A DNA stretch of 21,909 nt from an uncultured Clostridia bacterium (GTDB lineage: Bacteria; Bacillota; Clostridia; Christensenellales; Borkfalkiaceae), in NCBI GenBank assembly GCA_946540675.1, contig CAMNIW010000006.1:1-21909 (forward strand), given 5' to 3'. The notes under the pieces were generated by a model. The model had not been told where the DNA came from and searched no databases. It saw only the letters and a program-made list of their open reading frames with translations. Positions 1 through 6,609 of this stretch are shown one piece after another (position 1 is the stretch's first letter; each line of letters begins with the position of its first letter). The position numbers were made by a program, and so were the translations under genes.

Positions 1-702
1 AACGTATCCCGCTTTTTCTATAGCCGCGAGTATGGTTTCGATGGTCTCTTCATCGCTCGAAAGGTTGGGAGCGAAACCGCCTTCGTCGCCTACGGAAGTC
101 GCAAGACCTTTCGCTTTAAGTATGGAAGCGAGAGCGTGGAATACTTCCGCGCACTGACGGAGCGCTTCTTTGAAAGAAGGCGCGCCGACGGGCATTATCA
201 TAAATTCCTGCGTGTCGACGGTGTTGGTAGCGTGCGCGCCGCCGTTCAGAATGTTCATCATAGGAACGGGCAAGCGGTTGCCGTTTATACCGCCGAGAAA
301 ACGGTAAAGGGGAACGTTAAGGCTTTGAGCCGCCGCGCGCGCCGCCGCGATGGATACCGCGAGTATGGCGTTGGCGCCGAGTTTGGATTTATCCTTGGTT
401 CCGTCAGCCTTTATCATAGCGGCGTCTACCGCGTAGATATCGCTCGCGTCCATTCCGACGAGAACGGAATTTATGACGGTGTTGACGTTTTCGACGGCTT
501 TGGTCGTGCCCTTTCCGAGATAGCGTTTCTTGTCGCCGTCGCGGAGTTCGAGCGCTTCGAACTCACCGGTGGAAGCGCCGGAGGGAGCCATACCCCTGCC
601 GACGGTGCCGTCTTCGAGAATTACTTCGGCTTCGACCGTGGGATTCCCGCGGGAATCGAGTATTTCGCGGCCGATAACTTTTTTGATCTTCAAATATGCC
701 AT
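1..702 (-). CDS. eno: Enolase (phosphopyruvate hydratase), 3' end cut by window edge
   Basis: Converts 2-phosphoglycerate to phosphoenolpyruvate in cytoplasmic glycolysis. The first 234 codons are present; the family is usually about 430 residues, so the C-terminal barrel half lies beyond position 1. Seen: the N-terminal LDSRGNPTVE signature, the mobile SGASTGE loop near residue 41, the GKGTTKAV segment, H157 and E166 (E. coli H159 and E168 by position), and the DEGGFAPN motif with E207 (E. coli E209). The start is fixed by AAAAGGAG seven bases upstream of the ATG and by the family's usual N-terminus. A near-consensus promoter precedes it, so it is probably transcribed separately from kbl 82 bp upstream. 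One oddity is HATNTVDTQEFM where the family usually has HADNNVDIQEFM. The identification is essentially certain. Confidence 0.97.
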   Translation of the reverse strand, partial: MAYLKIKKVIGREILDSRGNPTVEAEVILEDGTVGRGMAPSGASTGEFEALELRDGDKKRYLGKGTTKAVENVNTVINSVLVGMDASDIYAVDAAMIKADGTKDKSKLGANAILAVSIAAARAAAQSLNVPLYRFLGGINGNRLPVPMMNILNGGAHATNTVDTQEFMIMPVGAPSFKEALRQCAEVFHALASILKAKGLATSVGDEGGFAPNLSSDEETIETILAAIEKAGYV

Positions 703-738
703 AATTAACTCCTTTTAATTATATAAATTCCACGTAAT

Positions 739-767
739 ATTGTAACCGTTTTGACTTCGGTTGTCAA
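739..767 (-). promoter_or_regulatory. SigA-type promoter of eno
   Basis: On the minus strand TTGACA (762-767) is followed by a 17-bp spacer and TACAAT (739-744), matching 11 of 12 consensus bases. The start would be near 732, giving a leader of about 30 nt that contains the enolase ribosome binding site. Seen directly; activity is inferred. Confidence 0.85.
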
Positions 768-783
768 CGATTTGACGGTCAAA
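751..783. promoter_or_regulatory. Cluster of TTGAC/GTCAA half-sites at the eno promoter (possible operator)
   Basis: Plus-strand TTGAC at 751-755 and 772-776 alternates with GTCAA at 763-767 and 778-782. The outer pair is a perfect inverted repeat, TTTGAC-G-GTCAAA (771-783), ending three bases from the -35 hexamer. The third element is the -35 box itself. This could be a repressor site, or simply duplicated -35-like sequence. No regulator can be named. Confidence 0.35.
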
Positions 784-784
784 A

Positions 785-1969
785 TCAAAACCCGAGTTCT
801 TGCTTGCACTCGGCAAACGCTTTGACGCACTTATCTATATCTTCCTTGCTGTGCGCCGCGGACATCTGAGTTCTTATTCTCGCCTTACCCTTGGGGACCA
901 CGGGGTAGAAAAATCCCGTGACGTATATACCCTTTTCAAGCATCATATCCGCAACTTTCTGACTTAAAACCGCGTCGTATAACATAACGGGGATTATCGC
1001 GTGATCTTTACCTATAAGGTCGAAACCGCGCTTTTCCATCTCGCCGCGGAAGTAAGCCGCGTTTTCCATGACTTTTTTGCAAAGCGAATTGTCGCGTTTG
1101 AGCGTTTCGATCACTTTGAGAGTCGCCGCGCATATAGCGGGGGCGACGGTGTTGCTGAAAAGGTACGGACGGCTGCGCTGACGGAGAAGATCTATTATTT
1201 CCCTTCTGCCGCTCGTAAAGCCGCCGCTCGCTCCGCCGAGAGCCTTGCCGAAAGTTCCGGTTATTATATCCACTCTTCCGCGGACTCCGCAATATTCGGC
1301 GGTGCCCCTGCCCGTTTCTCCGACAAAGCCCGTGGCGTGGCTGTCGTCCACTACTACGAGCGCGCCGTATTTCTCGGCAAGATCGCATATCCCTTTAAGG
1401 TCGGCGATTATGCCGTCCATAGAGAAAACGCCGTCGGTGACGATGACTTTTTGTTTCGCCCCGTCCGCTTCCGCCTGCCTGAGTTTGTCTTCGAGATCCT
1501 GCATATCGTTGTTTTTATAGCGGTATTTCATCGCCTTTGCAAGCCTTACCCCGTCGATTATGCTGGCGTGGTTGAGTTCGTCCGAGATGATCGCGTCTTC
1601 CTTGGTCGTTATCGTCTCGAAAAGTACGCCGTTGGCGTCGAAACAACTGCTGTAAAGTATGGTGTCGTCGGTTCCAAGAAAGTCCGAAAGCGCGTTTTCG
1701 AGTTCTTTGTGGATAGTCTGCGTTCCGCATATAAAGCGCACGCTCGACAAACCGAAACCGTACTTGTCGTAACTTTCCTTCGCCGCGTCTATCAGCATTT
1801 TACTGTCGGAAAGTCCCAGATAGTTATTAGCGCAAAAGTTGAGAACGCCGCCTTTTGCGGTGGTGTCTATCCTGCTTCCCTGCGGAGTGGTTATTATCCT
1901 TTCGTTTTTCCACAGTCCGCTTTCCTTTATCTCGTCGAGAATGCCTTGATAATACTTTTTGTCGATCAT
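785..1969 (-). CDS. kbl: Glycine C-acetyltransferase (2-amino-3-ketobutyrate CoA ligase)
   Basis: A PLP enzyme of the alpha-oxoamine synthase family. It cleaves 2-amino-3-oxobutyrate with CoA to glycine and acetyl-CoA, the second step of threonine catabolism. At 394 residues it is family length. Seen: LNFCANNYLGL near residue 43, the VDDSHATGF motif (D208-H211) that contacts the PLP ring, and TGTFGKALGG with K242 as the Schiff-base lysine. The C-terminal FFYPVVPKGKARIR segment is typical of Kbl and separates it from BioF, HemA and serine palmitoyltransferase paralogues. AAAGGAG lies nine bases before the ATG. It follows tdh by 34 bp with no promoter or terminator between, so the two are probably cotranscribed. 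The tdh neighbour strongly supports the assignment. Confidence 0.95.
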   Translation of the reverse strand: MIDKKYYQGILDEIKESGLWKNERIITTPQGSRIDTTAKGGVLNFCANNYLGLSDSKMLIDAAKESYDKYGFGLSSVRFICGTQTIHKELENALSDFLGTDDTILYSSCFDANGVLFETITTKEDAIISDELNHASIIDGVRLAKAMKYRYKNNDMQDLEDKLRQAEADGAKQKVIVTDGVFSMDGIIADLKGICDLAEKYGALVVVDDSHATGFVGETGRGTAEYCGVRGRVDIITGTFGKALGGASGGFTSGRREIIDLLRQRSRPYLFSNTVAPAICAATLKVIETLKRDNSLCKKVMENAAYFRGEMEKRGFDLIGKDHAIIPVMLYDAVLSQKVADMMLEKGIYVTGFFYPVVPKGKARIRTQMSAAHSKEDIDKCVKAFAECKQELGF

Positions 1970-2003
1970 AATATTTTTCTCCTTTCGGTCGCGATCTTCC
2001 TTG

Positions 2004-3038
2004 TTACCACTTCATGATGACTTTGCCGCTCTTGCCGCTGTGCATCATTTCAAAGCCCTTTTCAAAATCCTTGTAATCTATCTCGGCGGTGACTATACCG
2101 GAAATATCCAGCCCAGATTTCAGCATAGCCGTCATCTTGTGCCACGTTTCGAAGACTTCCCTTCCGTATATGCCCTGAATGGTGAGCATATTGAAGATGA
2201 CCTTGTTCCAGTCGATCTTCGTGTCGTTTCCCTGAACGCCGAGCATCGCGATCTTGCCGCCCATTATCATATTGTCTATCATCTCGTTGAAGGCTATTCC
2301 GCTTCCGCTCATTTCGAGACCGACGTCGAAACCTTCTTTCATACCTATCTCTTTCTGCACGTCTTTAAGCCTTACCTTGGCGGTGTTTACGGTCGTTATG
2401 TCCGCGCACACCTTCTTTGCGAGTTCGAGCCTGTAATCGCTTATGTCGGTCAGAACGACGTTTTTAGCGCCGACGTGACGGCATATAGCCGCCGCCATTA
2501 TGCCTATCGGACCCGCGCCCGTTATAAGCACGTCTTCGCCCACCATACCGAATTTGAGCGCGGTGTGCGTGGCGTTACCTAAGGGATCGAATATCGAATA
2601 CATCTTCTCCGGTATCGCTTCGGTATCGCAAAGCCACAAATTGCTTATGGGAATGCTCGCGTATTCGGCGAATATGCCGTCGCGGTTTACGCCTATCCCT
2701 TTGGTGTTGGGACAAAGGTGCCGTCTTCCCGCACGGCAGTTCCTGCACTTGCCGCATACGACGTGTCCTTCGGCGCTCACGATATCGCCGACCTTGAACG
2801 AGTCGTCGGCTCCCTTTATCTCGACTATTTCGCCGACGAATTCGTGTCCTATCGTCAGCGGCGGAACTATGGTGTTTTGAGCCCAATCGTTCCAATCGTA
2901 TATGTGGACGTCCGTTCCGCATATCGCGGTGTAGTGTATCTTTACGAGCGCTTCGCCGAATCCTATCTTCGGCACTTCTTTTCTTACGAGTTCCAAACCC
3001 CTTTCTCTCGCGGGTTTGACTATCGCGTCCATCAACAT
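2004..3038 (-). CDS. tdh: L-threonine 3-dehydrogenase, zinc-dependent MDR family
   Basis: Oxidises L-threonine to 2-amino-3-oxobutyrate with NAD+, feeding Kbl encoded next. At 344 residues it is family length. Seen: the catalytic-zinc region with C40 (ICGTDVHIYDWNDWAQ) and H65-E66 (GHEFVGE), structural-zinc cysteines C95, C98, C101 and C109, and the Rossmann GAGPIG loop (174-179) followed by D193 in VVLTDIS, which fits NAD preference. The YDWNDWAQ stretch is characteristic of threonine dehydrogenase rather than sorbitol or butanediol dehydrogenases. AAGGAG sits eight bases before the chosen ATG; an ATG two codons later is possible. The gene lies 29 bp after lacZ without a visible promoter, so lacZ-tdh-kbl looks like one transcript. 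Confidence 0.94.
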   Translation of the reverse strand: MLMDAIVKPARERGLELVRKEVPKIGFGEALVKIHYTAICGTDVHIYDWNDWAQNTIVPPLTIGHEFVGEIVEIKGADDSFKVGDIVSAEGHVVCGKCRNCRAGRRHLCPNTKGIGVNRDGIFAEYASIPISNLWLCDTEAIPEKMYSIFDPLGNATHTALKFGMVGEDVLITGAGPIGIMAAAICRHVGAKNVVLTDISDYRLELAKKVCADITTVNTAKVRLKDVQKEIGMKEGFDVGLEMSGSGIAFNEMIDNMIMGGKIAMLGVQGNDTKIDWNKVIFNMLTIQGIYGREVFETWHKMTAMLKSGLDISGIVTAEIDYKDFEKGFEMMHSGKSGKVIMKW

Positions 3039-3067
3039 ATAATATTCTCCTTAGGGTCTATCCCCGA

Positions 3068-5608
3068 TTAAAATTCAAAAGTAAAGACGTTTTCCGCTTC
3101 TCTCGGTATTTCGTGTTCGGCGTCCAATTCGGGTCCGCAGGAGTGAGAGCCTACCCCGCGCATCGCAAGGTCTACGCATATATACGTCCTGCCCGTCTTT
3201 TTGAGTTCGAAATCGTGTTTTTTCTCGGTTATCTCCGCCGTGGAATACGGCAGAACGGAGAACGAAAACGGTTTTTCCGCGGTCAAAGAGAATAGCCCCT
3301 TTACGCCGAGATAGCGCGACTTGTAGTGACTTCCCGTTTCCTGCGGCATAACGTAATGAGTGAAGTTGCTTTCGGCGTCGCTCTCGTAACAGCCGTACTC
3401 GCTGGCGAGATTTTTGTCCGAATAACTCTCGTAAGGTCCGAATCCGACGTATGAAAACTCCGAGAACTTTTCGTCAGCCGAAAACTCTATGCCGAATCTC
3501 GGCAGCCTTTGCACGAAGTCCGCGAGCCTGTATTTTACGGCGACGGTGAGTTTGTTTCCGTCCGCCTTGAAACTCGTTTCGTAAAAGACTATCGGCTCTA
3601 AACAGTTGCACCCTATATATCCCTTTTCGGCGTAACAACCGTCTCCCGAAGTCCTTTCGGTCGGAATCGCGGCGCAGTCTTTAAGGCGCAAAACCTTGAA
3701 ATAGTAGTCCGCGTTCAGCATTTCGTTGTCTATATAACGGATAAAATTGAGTTTTACGGTCGTCGAAAAATCTTCGCCGGCGGAGATAACGACGTTATCC
3801 CCTTCCCTTTTTACCGTTACTTTTCTGCCCGCCTGTTTTACCGTCGGCAGGGGAACTTCTCTCTCTTCGCTGTTGAGTTTTCCGCCGTATACCGCCTTCA
3901 TTTCGAGAGCGCCCGGCTTTATCTTCCTGTCGGCGGTAACAAGCCCGTCGGCGCAAAAATTGCCGTCGTGCTCCTTTTCTCCGAAATCTCCGCCGTAAAG
4001 GAATTTATTGCCCGCCTTTATCGCGTGATCCGCCCACTCCCAGACGAATCCGCCGAAGCATTGCGGATTACCGTATATCAGTTTCCAATATTTTGCGAGA
4101 TCGCCGTTGCTGTTGCCCATCGCGTGCGAGTATTCGCAAAGCACCGCGGGACGCTTGTCGACGCCGCTCGCGAGAATTTGCTCTATCATCTCAACGGGGG
4201 CGTACATACCGCTCAAAAAGTCTATGTTTTCCGCGATACGGTATTTGGGGTCGGCGTTTATGACCCCTTCGTAATGCACGGGACGGGAATCTCTCGACTT
4301 TACGTATTCCGCGCCCTTGAAAAACGCCTTGCCGTAAGAACTCTCGTTGCCGAGCGACCATATGATTACCGACGGACGGTTTTTGTCCCTTTCGACAAGC
4401 GATATTTCCCTGTCGGTTATACATTTTTCAAACCGTTCGTCTTCGGCAAAACTCTCCCATAACGGCAAGTCGTAGCCGCCCTGACGACAGCACGCGCCGT
4501 GCGTTTCGACGTCGGCTTCGTCCATGACGTATATGCCGAGCGCGTCGCAAAGAAGGTAAAACTCCGGCATATCGGGATAGTGCGAAGTCCTTATCGCGTT
4601 TACGTTAAGGCTCTTCATAAGCCGTATGTCTTTAAGAGTATCGTAAACGGTTACCGTCGCGCCCGTCTTGCAGTTGAACTCGTGACGGTTTACGCCTTTG
4701 AGTTTTACCGCTTCGCCGTTTATCTTGAACACCGAGCCGTCGATTTCCACCGAACGGAAACCTATTCTCTCCGTTATTTTTTCGCCGGCGGCGCGTATTT
4801 CGAGATCGTAAAGTTTCGGGTTTTCCGCCGACCAAAGCGACACCTTGCCGACGGGTATTTCCGCCTTTTTGCGGCCTTCGACAAACGCCGTCTTGCCCTT
4901 TACGCAAACCGTCGCGCCGACGTCGCTTTCGTTTATGAACCTGACGAAATTCCTTTTGCCCGAAGAAAAGGTTTCTATTTTATAATCCGTTATATGATTT
5001 TTCGGCCTTTTGAGCAAATATACGCTCCTGAATATGCCCGAAAAACGGAACTTGTCCTGACACTCGAAATAACTGCCCGCGCACCACTTCAACACCACTA
5101 CGTCTATTACGTTTTCGCCGTCTTTTACGCAGTCGGTGATATCGAACTCGCTCATAGAGTGCGAAATTTGCGAATACCCTATCTCCGTTCCGTTGACGTA
5201 GAGATAAAACGCGCTGTCGACGCCTTCGAAGACTATATAATACTTCTTGTCTTCCTTTTTAAGGTCGACCGTCTTGCGGTAGTGCCAGCAGGGATTTTTC
5301 TCGGGAACGCGCGGCGGATCGACGGGGAAGGGATAGCGCGTGTTGATATACTGAATACGGTCGTATCCGTGCATCTGCACGCAGGACGGAACGGGTATTT
5401 CGTCCGTTACGTCTTCGCTTATATCTACGTCCGACGGCTTTTCGTGCGCGCGGATATTCCACGTACCGTCGAGAGATAAGAACTCCGAACTCGAACGCCT
5501 GTCGACTATTCCGTAAACCTTTTTTACGACGTCTTCTTCCGCAAAAGGCACGTAATAACTCCTGAACGGCTCGACTCCTATCCTGTCGAACTTTTCGTAT
5601 TCTTTCAT
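3068..5608 (-). CDS. lacZ: Beta-galactosidase, glycoside hydrolase family 2 (LacZ type)
   Basis: Hydrolyses terminal beta-galactosides such as lactose. There is no signal peptide, so it is probably cytoplasmic. It is 846 residues, shorter than E. coli LacZ (about 1020). Seen in order: a jelly-roll sugar-binding domain (about 40-200, with NPCWHYRKTV), an Ig-like domain, and a TIM barrel from KGVNRHEFN (304-312) through RTSHYP (340-345). The acid/base is E422 in SLGNES and the nucleophile is E492 in CEYSHAMGNS. FVWEWADHAI (521-530) and a C-terminal beta-galactosidase small-chain-like domain follow. A frame extending 15 codons upstream exists, but it crosses a terminator hairpin. AAGGAG seven bases before the 5608 ATG decides the start. 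The true substrate could be another beta-galactoside. No sugar transporter is adjacent. Confidence 0.92.
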   Translation of the reverse strand: MKEYEKFDRIGVEPFRSYYVPFAEEDVVKKVYGIVDRRSSSEFLSLDGTWNIRAHEKPSDVDISEDVTDEIPVPSCVQMHGYDRIQYINTRYPFPVDPPRVPEKNPCWHYRKTVDLKKEDKKYYIVFEGVDSAFYLYVNGTEIGYSQISHSMSEFDITDCVKDGENVIDVVVLKWCAGSYFECQDKFRFSGIFRSVYLLKRPKNHITDYKIETFSSGKRNFVRFINESDVGATVCVKGKTAFVEGRKKAEIPVGKVSLWSAENPKLYDLEIRAAGEKITERIGFRSVEIDGSVFKINGEAVKLKGVNRHEFNCKTGATVTVYDTLKDIRLMKSLNVNAIRTSHYPDMPEFYLLCDALGIYVMDEADVETHGACCRQGGYDLPLWESFAEDERFEKCITDREISLVERDKNRPSVIIWSLGNESSYGKAFFKGAEYVKSRDSRPVHYEGVINADPKYRIAENIDFLSGMYAPVEMIEQILASGVDKRPAVLCEYSHAMGNSNGDLAKYWKLIYGNPQCFGGFVWEWADHAIKAGNKFLYGGDFGEKEHDGNFCADGLVTADRKIKPGALEMKAVYGGKLNSEEREVPLPTVKQAGRKVTVKREGDNVVISAGEDFSTTVKLNFIRYIDNEMLNADYYFKVLRLKDCAAIPTERTSGDGCYAEKGYIGCNCLEPIVFYETSFKADGNKLTVAVKYRLADFVQRLPRFGIEFSADEKFSEFSYVGFGPYESYSDKNLASEYGCYESDAESNFTHYVMPQETGSHYKSRYLGVKGLFSLTAEKPFSFSVLPYSTAEITEKKHDFELKKTGRTYICVDLAMRGVGSHSCGPELDAEHEIPREAENVFTFEF

Positions 5609-5622
5609 TTTTTCGCTCCTTA

Positions 5623-5636
5623 TTTTGTATACAAAA
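5623..5636. promoter_or_regulatory. Perfect 14-bp palindrome upstream of lacZ (candidate operator)
   Basis: TTTTGTATACAAAA is its own reverse complement. It lies between the terminator-like hairpin and the lacZ Shine-Dalgarno (5616-5621), sharing bases with the U-tract of the hairpin. I see no good -35/-10 pair for lacZ here. The palindrome may bind a repressor or activator, but the family cannot be told from sequence. Confidence 0.45.
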
Positions 5637-5659
5637 AACCGCAATGCGCGCATTACGGT
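5633..5659 (-). terminator. Intrinsic terminator after the phosphatase gene, before lacZ
   Basis: In minus-strand RNA, ACCGUAAUG pairs with CAUUGCGGU (one G-U pair) around a four-base GCGC loop. It is followed directly by six U residues. It begins three bases after the phosphatase stop codon. It should end that transcript, or act as an attenuator if lacZ is reached only by read-through. Confidence 0.75.
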
Positions 5660-5661
5660 CT

Positions 5662-6477
5662 TTATTTTACGGGTTTGGTGAGATACTTTTCTCTGAGAGT
5701 GGTTATATCATCGTCGGTTATTCCGAGAACGGCCTTGCAATATCCGATAACGCTTCCGTATCGGCTCTTTATCTCTTCTATAACGGTCTGCAAATATATC
5801 TTTTTGAGAGTCATAAGACCGAGAAGTATAGCCTTGACTCGCCTTTTGGCGGGAAGGATCGCTATGCCTATGCGGTTGAGCAAGAATCTCCGTTTCAGAA
5901 ATCTCGCGGAGATGAGATAATCCTTGTATATGTCTTCTTCGCCGACGCCGAGAAGGGACTCAACGAGCATGGAACATATACCCGACCTGTCCTTTCCGCT
6001 GGAACAATGCCACACCACGCACCCGTCGTCTTCGATGATTATCCGTAAAACCTGCCTGAGTCTTTTTTGCTGTTCTTCGGTAAAGAGTATAGCGCGGTAG
6101 ACGTCCGTCATATACGCGTCGACGTTCATACCGTACTCGTCGCGAAGCCTGTCGCCTTCTCTCTTCATCGTCTTCAGCATCGTCTTGGCGGACATAGGCA
6201 TATCCGTAGGAGTAGTCGTCACGGGAAGCCATACGTTTTCGCTCGAAGCGATATGCGTGTCGGGACGCGTCTGACGTTCTATGGGAACGCGGAGATCCAC
6301 GACCTTGGATATGCCGAGAGCGGCGAGAGTCCTGCGGGATTTTTTGGGCAGTTTGAAGAGTTTTCCGCTGCGTATAAGTTTGCCGCGGACTATTTCCTTG
6401 CCGTCTTCGGTGGCTATACCGCCGAGATCTCTCGTATTGTAAAGCCCTTTGGCTTTTATCTTTATGACTTCGTACAT
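5662..6477 (-). CDS. Tyrosine/serine protein phosphatase, Y_phosphatase3 (LipA/IphP-like) family
   Basis: Predicted cytoplasmic cysteine phosphatase of 271 residues. Seen: the N-terminal LYNTRDLGG motif (12-20), typical of this family, RSGKLFKL (36-43), VVDLR (59-63), and the active-site P-loop H157-C158-SSGKD-R164-S, the CX5R signature with nucleophile C158 and phosphate-binding R164. D61 is in the VVDLR stretch. The KDR form of the loop is shared with phosphatases that can accept phosphoinositides, so the substrate is open. There are no membrane segments or signal peptide. The ATG has no Shine-Dalgarno. Instead an extended -10 box ends six bases before it, so the mRNA is probably leaderless. 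The gene appears monocistronic, between the hydrogenase terminator upstream and a hairpin terminator downstream. Physiological role unknown. Confidence 0.85.
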   Translation of the reverse strand: MYEVIKIKAKGLYNTRDLGGIATEDGKEIVRGKLIRSGKLFKLPKKSRRTLAALGISKVVDLRVPIERQTRPDTHIASSENVWLPVTTTPTDMPMSAKTMLKTMKREGDRLRDEYGMNVDAYMTDVYRAILFTEEQQKRLRQVLRIIIEDDGCVVWHCSSGKDRSGICSMLVESLLGVGEEDIYKDYLISARFLKRRFLLNRIGIAILPAKRRVKAILLGLMTLKKIYLQTVIEEIKSRYGSVIGYCKAVLGITDDDITTLREKYLTKPVK

Positions 6478-6483
6478 ACCGCT

Positions 6484-6511
6484 ATTATAACATATATATC
6501 TTTTTTTACAA
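6484..6511 (-). promoter_or_regulatory. Extended -10 promoter giving a leaderless phosphatase transcript
   Basis: On the minus strand TTGTAA (6506-6511), a 16-bp spacer and TATAAT (6484-6489) are present, with TG one base upstream of the -10 (extended -10). Exactly six bases separate TATAAT from the ATG at 6477, so +1 should be the A of the start codon or within a base or two of it. Confidence 0.75.
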
Positions 6512-6543
6512 AACGTTTTATCGGAAATATATATTTTTTCACA

Positions 6544-6563
6544 TAGCCGAGTGTGAATAGATT
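6544..6563 (+). repeat. Short intergenic repeat, copy 1
   Basis: TAGCCGAGTGTGAATAGATT matches 17 of 20 bases with 21843-21862, in the same orientation. Both copies are in non-coding sequence next to terminator hairpins. Two copies in one window are not enough to define a family. Confidence 0.35.
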
Positions 6564-6564
6564 T

Positions 6565-6595
6565 AAAAGCGGCGGACGGGAAACCCGTCCGCCGC
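6565..6595 (-). terminator. Intrinsic terminator of the hydCBA operon
   Basis: Perfect 12-bp GC-rich stem GCGGCGGACGGG/CCCGTCCGCCGC (6569-6580 and 6584-6595) with a three-base loop. In the minus direction it is followed by UUUU. It lies 14 bases after the hydA stop codon. Confidence 0.88.
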
Positions 6596-6609
6596 GAAAG
6601 TCCGACCTG

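Noticed and set aside
5609..5653. A 15-codon N-terminal extension of LacZ
   Set aside because: The upstream ATG lies inside the terminator hairpin and has no ribosome binding site; AAGGAG sits correctly before the 5608 start.
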